Shown here in pieces: positions 1 through 9,312 of a DNA stretch of 64,000 nucleotides. A program made the position numbers and the translations under genes. Positions within the stretch are counted from its first letter, which is position 1. Every line of letters starts with the position of its first letter. Source of the DNA: Pseudomonas sp. P8_241 (GTDB taxonomy: Bacteria > Pseudomonadota > Gammaproteobacteria > Pseudomonadales > Pseudomonadaceae); the NCBI RefSeq assembly GCF_034008315.1, contig NZ_CP125377.1, positions 1,996,001 through 2,060,000 of the forward strand. Reading direction: 5' to 3'. The notes below the pieces were generated by a model. It made no database searches, was not told where the DNA came from, and was given only the letters and a program-made list of their open reading frames with translations.

Positions 1-332
1 CCCAACGTGCCGAAGTCATCCTTGCGGACGAGCCGATCGCCTCTCTGGATCCGGAATCGGCGCGCAAGGTTATGGAAATCCTCGCCGACATCAATCGCCG
101 CGACGGCAAGACCGTGGTGGTGACCCTGCATCAGGTCGACTACGCCACCCGCTATTGCCCACGCGCGGTAGCACTGAAGGCCGGCCGGATTCATTTCGAT
201 GGCCCGGGTACCGAGCTCAGTGGCGCGTTCCTCAACGATTTGTACGGGGCCGATATCGACACCAGCCTCATGTGCTCCGAGCCACTGCGTCACAACGAAT
301 CAGCGCCCCGGCTGGTGCTGGCGCGTGTTTGA
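1..332 (+). CDS. phnC: Phosphonate ABC transporter ATP-binding protein PhnC (3' part)
   Basis: Only the C-terminal ~110 residues are present; the frame is open to the window edge. It begins just before the Walker B region ([12 protein letters not shown]), followed by an H-loop histidine in [11 protein letters not shown], so the Walker A and signature motifs lie upstream of the window. PhnC powers import of phosphonates with PhnE (membrane) and PhnD (binding protein), which follow directly. The gap of 43 bases to phnD and the shared strand support one operon. The operon promoter, probably with a PHO box, would lie outside this window. Confidence 0.92.
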   Translation, partial: QRAEVILADEPIASLDPESARKVMEILADINRRDGKTVVVTLHQVDYATRYCPRAVALKAGRIHFDGPGTELSGAFLNDLYGADIDTSLMCSEPLRHNESAPRLVLARV

Positions 333-375
333 TCACTGCGTATTCCTTAACCGTTCACTCTCAGGAAGCCTTTCC

Positions 376-1389
376 ATGTTGAACCGTATCGGTCGCGTTT
401 TTGCGGGTGCAGCTCTGCTCACCGGTTGCTTGATGGGCACTGCCCAGGCTGAAGAAAAAGCCATCAACTTCGGCATCATGTCCACCGAGTCTTCGCAAAA
501 CCTCAAGAGCATCTGGCAGCCATTCCTTGATGACATGCACAAACAGACCGGCCTGAAGATCAATGCCACGTTTGCCTCTGACTATGCGGGTCTGATCCAG
601 GGCATGCGTTTCAACAAGGTCGATGTCGCCTGGCTGGGCAACAAGGCCGCCATCGAAGCCGTGGACCGTTCCAACGGCGAAATCTTCGCCCAGACCGCTG
701 CAGCCAGTGGCGCTGCCGGTTACTGGAGCGTGTTGATCGCACGCAAGGACAGTCCGATCAACTCGGTCGACGACATGCTGAAAAACGCCAAAAACCTGAC
801 CTTCGGCAACGGTGATCCGAACTCGACGTCCGGCTACCTCGTACCGGGCTATTACGTGTTCGCCAAGAACCATGTCGATGCGGCCACCGCGTTCAAGCGC
901 ACGCTCAACTCCAGCCATGAGGTCAACGCCTTGAGTGTGGCCAAGGGGCAGCTGGATGTGGCGACCTTCAACACCGAGAGCTGGGATCGCCTGGAGGTCA
1001 CCCAGCCTGATAAAGCTGCGCTGCTGAAGGTGATCTGGAAGTCGCCGCTGATCCCCGCCGACCCGTTGGTGTGGAGCAAAGCGCTGAGTGACAGCGAGAA
1101 AACCAAGATCCGCGATTTCATTTTCAGCTACGGCGATACCGACGAAGAGAAAGCGGTGCTCAAGGGCATGCAATTGGGCAAGTTCCTGACATCCAGCGAC
1201 GACCAGTTGCTGCCGATTCGCCAGCTCGAATTGTTCAAGCAACGGACCACGATCAGTGCGGACACCAAGCTTGAGGCGGCGGACAAGGCCAAGAAACTGG
1301 CCGACATCGACGCCGAACTGGCCAAGCTGCAAGAGCGCATCACCGTGCTCGATAAAACCGCCGACAAAAAATCCGCAGCCAACGGCTAA
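376..1389 (+). CDS. phnD: Phosphonate ABC transporter periplasmic binding protein PhnD
   Basis: 337 residues, the usual length for PhnD. The ATG at 376 was chosen because an AGGA lies 5' of it and the protein then starts with a hydrophobic signal segment. An upstream in-frame extension overlaps phnC and is not signal-like. The mature part (EEKAINFGIMSTESSQN and on) is typical of the phosphonate/phosphite-binding family. The leader holds both LTGC, which fits a lipobox, and AQA-E, which fits signal peptidase I, so either a lipoprotein or a free periplasmic protein is possible. A paired REP palindrome separates it from phnE. Confidence 0.93.
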   Translation: MLNRIGRVFAGAALLTGCLMGTAQAEEKAINFGIMSTESSQNLKSIWQPFLDDMHKQTGLKINATFASDYAGLIQGMRFNKVDVAWLGNKAAIEAVDRSNGEIFAQTAAASGAAGYWSVLIARKDSPINSVDDMLKNAKNLTFGNGDPNSTSGYLVPGYYVFAKNHVDAATAFKRTLNSSHEVNALSVAKGQLDVATFNTESWDRLEVTQPDKAALLKVIWKSPLIPADPLVWSKALSDSEKTKIRDFIFSYGDTDEEKAVLKGMQLGKFLTSSDDQLLPIRQLELFKQRTTISADTKLEAADKAKKLADIDAELAKLQERITVLDKTADKKSAANG

Positions 1390-1393
1390 CCCC

Positions 1394-1507
1394 TGTAGGA
1401 GCGAGCCGGCTCCGGGCGGCGTTCCGACGATGAACATAAGGACACCGCGTTTCTCCCGGTTTCCCGCGTCATCGTTGACGACCATCGCGAGCAGGCTCGC
1501 TCCTACA
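1394..1507. repeat. REP doublet between phnD and phnE
   Basis: Inverted pair: TGTAGGAGCGAGC at the left and GCTCGCTCCTACA at the right, with a long middle that includes GGCGGCGTTCCGACGATG. The middle segment recurs in the doublet at 55390-55506, so the two are copies of one longer element type. It lies inside the phn operon. Confidence 0.8.
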
Positions 1508-1538
1508 GGTTCTGCATTACGCAATCTAGAGAACCCTC

Positions 1539-2321
1539 ATGACCACTCTGCACGCTGAAGCTGTCGGCAAGCGTACCTGGCCGCAATACGCCGGTTGGGG
1601 CCTGTTCCTGGTCCTGCTGGCCTGGGCCTGGCACGGCGCCGAAATGAACCCGATGACGCTGTACCGCGACTCGGGAAACATGGCGACCTTCGCCGGGGAC
1701 TTCTTCCCGCCGGATTTCCATGAATGGCGCATGTACCTCAAGGAAATGCTCGTCACCGTACAAATCGCCCTGTGGGGCACGGTGCTGGCGATTGTCTGCT
1801 CGGTGCCGCTGGGCATCCTCTGTTCGGAAAACATCACACCGTGGTGGATCCACCAACCGCTGCGCCGGGTGATGGATGCGTTCCGCTCAATCAACGAAAT
1901 GGTGTTCGCCATGTTGTTCGTGGTGGCCGTCGGGCTGGGTCCGTTTGCCGGGGTATTGGCGCTGTGGATCAGCACCACCGGGGTACTCGCCAAATTGTTC
2001 GCCGAAGCTGTCGAGGCGATAGATCCGGGCCCGGTGGAAGGCGTTCGCGCCACCGGTGCCAGCGCCTTGCAGGAAGTGATCTACGGCGTGATCCCGCAGG
2101 TGATGCCGCTGTGGGTGTCCTACGCGCTGTATCGCTTCGAGGCCAACGTGCGTTCGGCGACGGTGGTGGGAATGGTCGGGGCCGGCGGGATCGGGGTGAT
2201 CCTGTGGGAGAACATCCGCGCCTTCCAGTTCACACAGACCTGCGCGGTGCTGCTGGTGATTATCGTCGTGGTCAGCTTGATCGACATCCTGTCGCAGCGC
2301 TTGCGCAAGCAGTTCATCTGA
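1539..2321 (+). CDS. phnE: Phosphonate ABC transporter permease PhnE
   Basis: 260 residues with several hydrophobic segments. An EAA-type loop for contact with the ATPase is seen around residues 147-170 ([20 protein letters not shown], followed by a VIPQVMP segment). It forms the inner-membrane channel for phosphonates with PhnC and PhnD. Only one PhnE gene is present. It is separated from phnD by a REP doublet of ~115 bases and from phnF by a short hairpin with a T run, so the transporter and lyase parts may be transcribed at different levels. Confidence 0.93.
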   Translation: MTTLHAEAVGKRTWPQYAGWGLFLVLLAWAWHGAEMNPMTLYRDSGNMATFAGDFFPPDFHEWRMYLKEMLVTVQIALWGTVLAIVCSVPLGILCSENITPWWIHQPLRRVMDAFRSINEMVFAMLFVVAVGLGPFAGVLALWISTTGVLAKLFAEAVEAIDPGPVEGVRATGASALQEVIYGVIPQVMPLWVSYALYRFEANVRSATVVGMVGAGGIGVILWENIRAFQFTQTCAVLLVIIVVVSLIDILSQRLRKQFI

Positions 2322-2334
2322 CTTTTTCGGAGGG

Positions 2335-2355
2335 GTGCCCTTGGGCGCTTTTTTT
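2335..2355 (+). terminator. Hairpin plus T run between phnE and phnF
   Basis: GTGCC-CTTG-GGCGC hairpin of five pairs (one G-T) followed by seven T. It sits 5 bases before the phnF start. It is short and may act as a weak terminator or attenuator rather than a full stop, since phnF lies in the same direction. Confidence 0.45.
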
Positions 2356-2360
2356 AAAGC

Positions 2361-3065
2361 ATGCAGTTGTCTAGACAAGATGAACCGGTGTACCGCGAAT
2401 TGGCCGATATCCTGCGGCGGGAGCTGGCGGAGTACCGCGCCGGGGATTTCCTGCCGGGCGAAGTGATGTTGGCCGAGCGCTTCGGTGTCAATCGCCACAC
2501 CTTGCGCCGCGCCATCGATGAACTGGTGTTCGAAGGCAGCCTGTTGCGCCTTCAGGGCAAAGGCACCCAGGTGCTGGAGCGGCCGCTGATTTACTCGATG
2601 ACCGCCGACAGCGCCTACAGCCAGTCGCTGTCAGCCCAGGGACATGGCGTCGAGGCAGTGCTGCTCAAGCGTCGCTACTGCTTTGCCAGCCGTGAAGAAG
2701 CGCAGCATCTGGGCATCGCCGAGATGGCGCCGATGATCGAATTGCAGACCTTGCGCAAACTCGACAACCAACCGGTCAGCCTGATCCGCCATCGCTACTG
2801 CGCCAGTCACGCACCGCTGCTGGCCGACTACTGCGGCGGCTCTCTGCGCAAATACCTGAGCGAACGGGACCTGCCGCTGACCCGTACCCAGAGCCTGATC
2901 GGCGCCCGATTACCCAACCGCGAAGAAGCCGCGCTGCTGCTCATGCCCCGGCATTTGCCGGCGCTGAGCGTGTTCACCCTTTCCCGCGACCGCGACGGCC
3001 GTGCGGTGGAGCTGGCCCAGTCCACCAGCCGTTCGGATCGCTTCCAGTACCAGGTCGTGACCTGA
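2361..3065 (+). CDS. phnF: GntR-family regulator PhnF
   Basis: 234 residues. An N-terminal GntR winged helix is seen around residues 10-70 (AERFGVNRHTLRRAIDELVFEG is the recognition region). The rest is a UTRA-type ligand-binding domain, as in the HutC subfamily. PhnF is placed inside the operon as in E. coli, where its role is not essential for lyase activity; it likely senses a phosphonate or phosphate-related ligand. Its stop overlaps the first possible phnG ATG (TGATG). No obvious Shine-Dalgarno sequence precedes ATG 2361, because the region is taken by the T run of the hairpin. Confidence 0.9.
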   Translation: MQLSRQDEPVYRELADILRRELAEYRAGDFLPGEVMLAERFGVNRHTLRRAIDELVFEGSLLRLQGKGTQVLERPLIYSMTADSAYSQSLSAQGHGVEAVLLKRRYCFASREEAQHLGIAEMAPMIELQTLRKLDNQPVSLIRHRYCASHAPLLADYCGGSLRKYLSERDLPLTRTQSLIGARLPNREEAALLLMPRHLPALSVFTLSRDRDGRAVELAQSTSRSDRFQYQVVT

Positions 3066-3076
3066 TGGAGAACTCA

Positions 3077-3526
3077 ATGACCAACCTTGCTCAGCACGCC
3101 GAACGGCAACACTGGATCGGCGTACTCGCCTGCGCTCGTCGCGATGAATTACAGCCCTTCGAAAATGCGCTGCGCGACATCGATTACCAACTGATCCGCG
3201 CCCCGGAAATCGGCATGACCCTGGTCCGTGGTCGCATGGGCGGTAACGGCGCGCCGTTCAATGTCGGCGAAATGAGCGTCACCCGTTGCGTGGTGCGCCT
3301 GGCCGATGGCCGTACCGGTTACAGCTACCTGGCAGGCCGCGACAAGGTCCACGCCGAACTGGCTGCACTGGCCGACGCGCATTTGCAGGGCGCGCAACAG
3401 CGCCATTGGCTGGCCGACATGATCACGCCTCTGGCGGCAGCGCAGGCCGAGCGCCGGGCACAGAAAGAGGCGGAAACCGCCGCCACCAAAGTCGAATTCT
3501 TCACCCTCGTGCGAGGAGAAAACTGA
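3077..3526 (+). CDS. phnG: C-P lyase core subunit PhnG
   Basis: 149 residues, family-typical. The second ATG (3077) is preferred because GGAG lies six bases upstream; the ATG at 3065 overlaps the phnF stop and has no ribosome site. PhnG is part of the PhnGHIJ core complex and takes part in joining phosphonate to ATP-derived ribose triphosphate with PhnI and PhnH. The motif GRMGGNGAPFNVGEMSVTRC near residue 45-65 is characteristic. It overlaps phnH by one base. Confidence 0.92.
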   Translation: MTNLAQHAERQHWIGVLACARRDELQPFENALRDIDYQLIRAPEIGMTLVRGRMGGNGAPFNVGEMSVTRCVVRLADGRTGYSYLAGRDKVHAELAALADAHLQGAQQRHWLADMITPLAAAQAERRAQKEAETAATKVEFFTLVRGEN

Positions 3527-4116
3527 TGAGCGCACAGCTGTTGCAACCGGCCTTCAGCGACCCGGTGCTGGATGCCCAGCGTGGATTTCGCACGGCGCTC
3601 AAGGCCCTGGCCGGTCCCGGTTTGATCCAGACGTTATACGCCTCGCCGAGACTCGAAGGCTTGGCCCCCGCAACCTATGCGCTGTGTCTGGCGTTGCTGG
3701 ATGTCGACACGCCGCTGTGGCTGGCGCCGTCCTTCGACACGCCGCTGATCCGCGCCAATCTGGCGTTCCACGGTGGTTGCCCGTTGACCGCCAAGCGTGA
3801 AGAAGCGCGGTTCGCATTGCTCGCCTCCGAGGATCTGCTCGACCTGAGCGGTTTCGATACCGGCAATGATCGTTATCCCGACCAGTCCTGCACCTTGCTC
3901 ATTCAGCTGCCACGCCTCGACGGCGGGGCAGGGCGGACGTGGCGCGGACCGGGGATCGAAAGCGAACACGGCGTCGCGCTGCCGGTGGCCGAAGGCTTCT
4001 GGCGCGAACGCGAACGGCGCAACGAATTCCCCCGTGGGCTTGACCTGTTTTTCACCGCCGGCCACGACCTGGTCGGCCTGCCGCGCAGCACCCGCATCGC
4101 AGAGGAGCGAGCCTGA
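3526..4116 (+). CDS. phnH: C-P lyase core subunit PhnH
   Basis: 196 residues. The start ATG at 3526 overlaps the phnG TGA, with GAGGAGAA just upstream. The DPVLDAQRGFRTALKALAGPG segment near the N-terminus and GPGIE with FPRGLDLFF near the C-terminus are typical of PhnH, a PLP-transferase-like fold without cofactor. It is needed with PhnG and PhnI for the nucleosidase-type step. The stop overlaps the phnI start (TGATG). Confidence 0.93.
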   Translation: MSAQLLQPAFSDPVLDAQRGFRTALKALAGPGLIQTLYASPRLEGLAPATYALCLALLDVDTPLWLAPSFDTPLIRANLAFHGGCPLTAKREEARFALLASEDLLDLSGFDTGNDRYPDQSCTLLIQLPRLDGGAGRTWRGPGIESEHGVALPVAEGFWRERERRNEFPRGLDLFFTAGHDLVGLPRSTRIAEERA

Positions 4117-5192
4117 TGTACGTAGCCGTCAAGGGTGGCGAACAGGCCATCGACAATGCCCACCGTCTGCTGGCAAAAAAACGTCGGGGCGATACCGCGG
4201 TCACTGAGCTCGGTGTCGAGCAGATTCGCCAGCAACTGCCGCTGGCGGTGGCGCGGGTGATGAGTGAAGGCTCGCTGTACGACGAAGAGCTCGCTGCGCT
4301 GGCGATCAAGCAGGCGGCGGGGGATCTGGTGGAAGCGATCTTCCTGCTGCGGGCCTACCGCACCACGTTGCCGCGCTTCAGCCCGAGCCTGCCGATCGAT
4401 ACCCAGAACATGCAACTGAGTCGGCGCTTGTCCGCCACCTTCAAGGACGTGCCGGGTGGACAACTGCTGGGTCCGACCTTCGACTACACCCATCGTCTGC
4501 TGGACTTCGCGTTGCTGGCCGAAGGCGAATACCCGGGGCCGCAAGTGACCCCGAATGCCAGTCTCCAAGCGTGCCCGCGAGTCCTCGGTTTGCTGGCGCA
4601 GGAAGGCCTGATCAAGAACGAGTCCGACAACGGCGAACGCGTGGCCGACATCACCCGCGACCCGCTGGAATTGCCCGCCTGTCGCGCTCAACGCCTGCAA
4701 GCACTGGCCCGGGGCGACGAAGGTTTCCTGTTGGCGCTGGGTTATTCGACCCAGCGCGGTTATGGCCGCAACCACCCGTTCGCGGGTGAAATCCGCATCG
4801 GCGAAGTCGAGGTCTGGATCGACCCTGAAGAGCTGGGTTTTCCGATCAATCTGGGCAGCATCGAAGTCACCGAGTGCGAGATGGTCAACCAGTTCGTCGG
4901 CTCGGCCACGGAGTTGGCGCAGTTCACTCGCGGCTACGGTTTGGCCTTCGGACACGCCGAGCGCAAGGCCATGGGCATGGCGCTGGTGGACCGTGCGTTG
5001 CGCGCCGACGAGTACAACGAAGAGATCGTGTCCCCGGCCCAGCAGGAAGAGTTTGTGCTGATGCACTGCGACAACGTCGAGGCCGCCGGTTTTGTCTCGC
5101 ACCTCAAGCTGCCTCACTACGTCGACTTCCAGGCCGAACTGGAACTGATCCGCAAACTGCGCAAGCCTGCCGAGGGCCAAAACCATGAATGA
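4116..5192 (+). CDS. phnI: C-P lyase core subunit PhnI
   Basis: 358 residues, the usual length. It begins MYVAVKGGEQAIDNAH as in known PhnI. Its family role is to displace adenine from ATP by phosphonate, with PhnG and PhnH. It overlaps phnH by one base and phnJ by eight, pointing to coupled translation of the core complex subunits. Confidence 0.95.
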   Translation: MYVAVKGGEQAIDNAHRLLAKKRRGDTAVTELGVEQIRQQLPLAVARVMSEGSLYDEELAALAIKQAAGDLVEAIFLLRAYRTTLPRFSPSLPIDTQNMQLSRRLSATFKDVPGGQLLGPTFDYTHRLLDFALLAEGEYPGPQVTPNASLQACPRVLGLLAQEGLIKNESDNGERVADITRDPLELPACRAQRLQALARGDEGFLLALGYSTQRGYGRNHPFAGEIRIGEVEVWIDPEELGFPINLGSIEVTECEMVNQFVGSATELAQFTRGYGLAFGHAERKAMGMALVDRALRADEYNEEIVSPAQQEEFVLMHCDNVEAAGFVSHLKLPHYVDFQAELELIRKLRKPAEGQNHE

Positions 5193-6057
5193 CCTGAACC
5201 AGGCACCCGTGCGCGACGCGGCGTACAACTTTGCCTACCTTGATGAACAGACCAAACGCATGATTCGTCGCGCCTTGCTCAAGGCCGTGGCGATCCCTGG
5301 CTATCAGGTGCCGTTCGGTGGTCGCGAGATGCCGTTGCCTTACGGTTGGGGCACCGGTGGCATGCAGTTGACCGCCGCGATTCTCGGTGACGATGACGTG
5401 CTAAAGGTTATCGATCAGGGCGCGGACGACACCACCAACGCCGTATCGATCCGCCGCTTCTTCGCCCGCACCGCAGGCGTCGCCACCACCGAAAGTACGC
5501 CGGACGCGACGGTGATCCAGACCCGTCACCGCATCCCGGAAACTGCGCTGCATGCCGATCAGATCATGGTTTATCAAGTGCCGATTCCCGAGCCGCTGCG
5601 CTTTATCGAGCCGTCGGAAACCGAGACCCGGACCATGCACGCCCTCAACGATTACGGGGTCATGCACGTCAAACTCTACGAAGACATCGCCACCTTCGGC
5701 CACATCGCCACCGCGTACGCCTACCCGGTGATGGTCGACGAGCGCTACGTGATGGACCCGTCGCCGATTCCCAAATTCGACAACCCGAAACTCGACATGA
5801 GCCCGGCGCTGATGCTGTTCGGCGCCGGCCGCGAGAAGCGCCTGTACGCGGTGCCGCCGTACACCCGGGTCACCAGCCTCGACTTCGAGGATCACCCCTT
5901 CGAAGCGCAGAAATGGGAAGCGTGCTGCGCCATTTGTGGCAGCCGTGAATCGTTCCTCGATGAGTTGATTCTCGACGACGCCGGCACCCAAAGCTTCGTC
6001 TGTTCCGACACTTATTACTGCGCCCAGCGCGTCAGCCAGCAGGAGCAGGGCCAATGA
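5185..6057 (+). CDS. phnJ: C-P lyase radical SAM subunit PhnJ
   Basis: 290 residues. It carries the exact PhnJ cysteine motif CX2CX21CX5C at Cys248, Cys251, Cys273 and Cys279. The first three bind the [4Fe-4S] cluster; by homology to E. coli Cys272, Cys279 forms the thiyl radical. The glycyl radical residue equivalent to E. coli Gly32 is Gly39 in AIPGYQ. The protein cleaves the carbon-phosphorus bond of the ribose phosphonate to give an alkane and a cyclic phosphate. All key residues are present, so the enzyme should be active. Confidence 0.97.
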   Translation: MNDLNQAPVRDAAYNFAYLDEQTKRMIRRALLKAVAIPGYQVPFGGREMPLPYGWGTGGMQLTAAILGDDDVLKVIDQGADDTTNAVSIRRFFARTAGVATTESTPDATVIQTRHRIPETALHADQIMVYQVPIPEPLRFIEPSETETRTMHALNDYGVMHVKLYEDIATFGHIATAYAYPVMVDERYVMDPSPIPKFDNPKLDMSPALMLFGAGREKRLYAVPPYTRVTSLDFEDHPFEAQKWEACCAICGSRESFLDELILDDAGTQSFVCSDTYYCAQRVSQQEQGQ

Positions 6058-6860
6058 AGCATGCGCTGAAAAACGATGTGTCCGTGTCCACTGAACCGCT
6101 GTTGCGAGTGCGTGATTTGTCGCTGTTGTACGGCCCGGAAAAGGGCTGCCAGGACGTCAGTTTCGACCTGTACCCCGGTGAAGTGCTGGGGATTGTCGGC
6201 GAGTCCGGCTCGGGCAAATCCACGTTGCTCTCGTTGCTCAGCGGGCGCTTGCCGCCGCAGCGCGGCAACATCGGTTACCGCGACAAACAGGACCAATGGC
6301 TGGACCTGTACAGCGCCAGCGAAGCCGAGCGCCGCACGCTTCTGCGCACCGAATGGGGCTTTGTCGAACAGAATCCGAGGGACGGTCTGCGCATGGGCGT
6401 GTCCGCTGGCGCCAACATCGGCGAACGCCTGATGGCCCAGGGCGTGCGCAATTATCAGCAGCTGCGCGGGGCCGGTCTCGACTGGTTGAGTCAGGTGGAA
6501 ATCGATCCGCAGCGCATCGACGATTTGCCCCGGACCTTTTCTGGCGGCATGCAGCAGCGCCTGCAAATCGCCCGCAATCTGGTGTCCAGTCCACGGCTGG
6601 TGTTCATGGACGAGCCGACCGGCGGCCTCGACGTCTCGGTGCAGGCGCGCTTACTCGACCTGCTGCGTGGGCTGGTGCGTGAACTGGATCTGGCCGTGGT
6701 GATTGTCACCCATGACCTGGCGGTGGCGCGGCTGCTGGCCGACCGCTTGATGGTGATGCGCCGCTCGCGGGTGGTGGAAACCGGGCTGACCGACCAGATC
6801 CTCGACGACCCTCAGCACCCTTATTCGCAACTGCTGGTGTCTTCGGTGTTGCAGCCGTGA
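6054..6860 (+). CDS. phnK: C-P lyase ATP-binding subunit PhnK
   Basis: 268 residues, ABC-type ATPase. Walker A is GESGSGKS, the signature is SGGMQQR, Walker B with catalytic Glu is VFMDEPTGGLD, and the H-loop is in VIVTHDLAV. PhnK binds the PhnGHIJ core and is required for C-P bond cleavage; it is not thought to be a transporter ATPase. ATGA overlap with phnJ. The next gene phnL begins 28 bases after its stop. Confidence 0.95.
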   Translation: MKHALKNDVSVSTEPLLRVRDLSLLYGPEKGCQDVSFDLYPGEVLGIVGESGSGKSTLLSLLSGRLPPQRGNIGYRDKQDQWLDLYSASEAERRTLLRTEWGFVEQNPRDGLRMGVSAGANIGERLMAQGVRNYQQLRGAGLDWLSQVEIDPQRIDDLPRTFSGGMQQRLQIARNLVSSPRLVFMDEPTGGLDVSVQARLLDLLRGLVRELDLAVVIVTHDLAVARLLADRLMVMRRSRVVETGLTDQILDDPQHPYSQLLVSSVLQP

Positions 6861-6888
6861 AGCCCCGTTCAATAGTGGAATCCGAGCG

Positions 6889-7608
6889 ATGAATACCTTG
6901 ATCGAGGTCCGTGACCTCTCGAAAACTTTCACCCTGCACCAGCAGCACGGCGTGGTCCTCAATGTACTGCGCGGGATCGATTTCAGTGTGGCGGCCGGTG
7001 AATGCCTGGTGCTGCACGGTCAGTCCGGTGCCGGTAAAAGTACCTTGCTGCGCACCTTGTACGGCAACTACTTGCCTGCGGGCGGCAGCATTCGCGTGCA
7101 GCACGATGGCCAATGGCTGGAGCTGGTGGGCGCCGAGCCCCGGGACATCCTGCAAGTGCGTCAGCGCACGTTGGGTTATGTCAGCCAGTTTTTGCGAGTG
7201 ATCCCGCGGGTCGCGTGCCTGGACGTGGTCATGGAGCCAGCGCTGGCCCGGGGCTGGTCGAAAGATCAGGCGCAATTGCGTGCCGAATTGCTGCTCAGCC
7301 GCCTGAACATTCCGCAACGGCTCTGGCAACTTGCGCCCGGTACGTTTTCCGGTGGCGAGCAGCAACGAGTCAACATCGCTCGCGGCTTCATGGTGGCGTG
7401 GCCGGTGATGTTGCTCGACGAGCCGACCGCATCACTCGACGACAACAATCGCCAGGTGGTGCTGGAACTGATGAACGAAGCGAAAAGCGCGGGTGCCGCA
7501 CTGATCGGCATCTTCCACGATCGCATCGCCCGCGAGGCGGTTGCCGATCGCCATCTCGACATGACCCCAGCCGCAGTCAGCCAAGAGGAATACGCCGATG
7601 CCCGTTGA
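6889..7608 (+). CDS. phnL: C-P lyase ATP-binding subunit PhnL
   Basis: 239 residues, a second ABC-type ATPase. Walker A GQSGAGKS, signature SGGEQQR, Walker B LLDEPTASLD. In the family PhnL works with PhnK on the lyase core complex. The 3' end overlaps phnM by 11 bases. There is no transmembrane partner nearby apart from PhnE, in line with a lyase role rather than transport. Confidence 0.94.
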   Translation: MNTLIEVRDLSKTFTLHQQHGVVLNVLRGIDFSVAAGECLVLHGQSGAGKSTLLRTLYGNYLPAGGSIRVQHDGQWLELVGAEPRDILQVRQRTLGYVSQFLRVIPRVACLDVVMEPALARGWSKDQAQLRAELLLSRLNIPQRLWQLAPGTFSGGEQQRVNIARGFMVAWPVMLLDEPTASLDDNNRQVVLELMNEAKSAGAALIGIFHDRIAREAVADRHLDMTPAAVSQEEYADAR

Positions 7609-8743
7609 ACAGATCCTCAGCAATGCCCAACTGGTCACCGCGGACCGTGTGTTCTACGGCACCGTGGTGCTGCGCGACGGGTTGATTGCCGAGGTCGCCG
7701 AAGGTCCGAGCCGCTTGCCCCAGGCACAGGATCTGCACGGTGATTACCTGCTGCCCGGTCTGGTGGAGTTGCACACCGACAACCTGGAGCGCCACATGAC
7801 CCCACGTCCCGGTGTGGATTGGCCGTCGGTGCCGGCAGTGCTCAGCCACGATGCGCAGATCATCGCGGCGGGCATCACCACGGTGTTCGATGCCGTGTCC
7901 ATCGGCGACGTGAACCCCAAGGGCAATCGCATGCAGAAATTGCCGGCGATGCTCGATGCCATCTCCAAGGCCTCGGATGCCGGGCTGACCCGCGCCGAAC
8001 ATCGTCTGCACTTGCGCTGCGAGCTGTGCCACCCGGACACCCTCAGCGTGTTTCGCGATCTGGTGGAAAACCCGCTGGTGCAACTGGTGTCGGTCATGGA
8101 CCACTCGCCGGGTCAGCGCCAATTCGTGCTGGAGTCCAAGTACCGTGAGTACTACATGGGCAAGTACCACCTGACGACGACGCAGATGGATGAGTTCATC
8201 ACCCTGCAAATGGCCAACTCCCGGCAATACAGTGATCGTTATCGTGCGGCGATTGTCGAACATTGCCAGGCCCTTGGCCTGTCGGTGGCCAGCCATGATG
8301 ACGCGACCCTGGCCCACGTCGAAGAGTCGGCGCGCTACGGCATGACCATCGCCGAGTTCCCGACCACGGTCGAGGCGGCACGCGGTTGCAGGGAGCGGGA
8401 CATGCAAGTGTTGATGGGCGCACCGAACATCGTGCGCGGCGGATCGCACTCGGGTAACGTGGCCGCCGCGGATCTGGCTGCCGAAGGCTTGCTGGATATC
8501 CTGTCCAGCGATTACTACCCGGCGAGTCTGTTGCAATCGACGTTCGCGCTGGCGGCCCAGAACAATCGCATCGGCCTGGCTGATGCGGTGCGCATGGTCA
8601 GCCTGAACCCGGCACGGGCGGCGGGATTGAATGATCGGGGCGAAATTGCGCCTGGCTTGCGCGCTGATCTGGTGCAGGCGCGCAGTCAGGACGGTATGCC
8701 GGTGGTCCAGCAAGTATGGCGAAAAGCGAAGAGGGTGTTTTGA
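7598..8743 (+). CDS. phnM: Phosphonate ribosyl triphosphate pyrophosphohydrolase PhnM
   Basis: 381 residues, amidohydrolase superfamily. A metal-binding region is seen at LPGLVELHTDNLERH (about residues 50-64), with later histidines in VMDHSPGQ and ASHDDATLAH. PhnM removes pyrophosphate from alpha-D-ribose-1-phosphonate-5-triphosphate to form the substrate of PhnJ. It overlaps phnL by 11 bases and phnN by one base. Confidence 0.94.
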   Translation: MPVEQILSNAQLVTADRVFYGTVVLRDGLIAEVAEGPSRLPQAQDLHGDYLLPGLVELHTDNLERHMTPRPGVDWPSVPAVLSHDAQIIAAGITTVFDAVSIGDVNPKGNRMQKLPAMLDAISKASDAGLTRAEHRLHLRCELCHPDTLSVFRDLVENPLVQLVSVMDHSPGQRQFVLESKYREYYMGKYHLTTTQMDEFITLQMANSRQYSDRYRAAIVEHCQALGLSVASHDDATLAHVEESARYGMTIAEFPTTVEAARGCRERDMQVLMGAPNIVRGGSHSGNVAAADLAAEGLLDILSSDYYPASLLQSTFALAAQNNRIGLADAVRMVSLNPARAAGLNDRGEIAPGLRADLVQARSQDGMPVVQQVWRKAKRVF

Positions 8744-9312
8744 TGGCGGGCAGGTTGATCTATCTCATCGGACCCTCAGGGGCGGGCAAGGACAGCCTGT
8801 TGGATGCAGCACGCGAACGATTGGCCGAACGCGGCTGCCGTATCGTGCGGCGGGTCATCACCCGTTCGGCCGAGGCGGTGGGCGAGGCCGCAATGGGCGT
8901 CAGCCCGCAGCAGTTCACCGAGATGGAAGCTCAGGGCGCGTTTGCCCTGAGCTGGCACGCCAATGGCTTGTCCTATGGCATCCCGCGGGAAATCGACGAC
9001 TGGCTGAAGTCGGGGCAGGATGTGCTGGTCAACGGCTCACGCGGGCATTTGCAGAATGCCCGTGAGCGCTACCCGCACATGCTTGTGGTGCTGTTGACCG
9101 TGGAACAGGCCGTGTTGTGTGAGCGCCTGCTGGCACGAGGGCGAGAGTCCATAGCGGAAATAGACTCACGACTGGCACGCAATGCCCGGTTCAACCAGCG
9201 CGTACTCGCCGACAATGACCCGACGCTGCACGTACTCGATAACTCCGGGGCGCTGGAGAACACAGTGGATCGTTTGCTTGCCTGCATCGATGAGCCTTGC
9301 GCATGCGCCTGA
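8743..9312 (+). CDS. phnN: Ribose 1,5-bisphosphokinase PhnN
   Basis: 189 residues from the ATG at 8743, which overlaps the phnM stop and has GAAGAGGGTG upstream; an in-frame ATG at 8716 would place nine extra residues within phnM. The P-loop is GPSGAGKDSL near residues 8-17, guanylate kinase-like. It makes 5-phosphoribosyl 1-diphosphate from ribose 1,5-bisphosphate, recycling the ribose product of C-P lyase. Overlaps phnP by ten bases. Confidence 0.92.
   Translation: MAGRLIYLIGPSGAGKDSLLDAARERLAERGCRIVRRVITRSAEAVGEAAMGVSPQQFTEMEAQGAFALSWHANGLSYGIPREIDDWLKSGQDVLVNGSRGHLQNARERYPHMLVVLLTVEQAVLCERLLARGRESIAEIDSRLARNARFNQRVLADNDPTLHVLDNSGALENTVDRLLACIDEPCACA

Noticed and set aside
361..1524. 387-codon frame antisense to phnD
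   Set aside because: Shadow of phnD; the start lies in a REP palindrome and the product has no recognisable motif.
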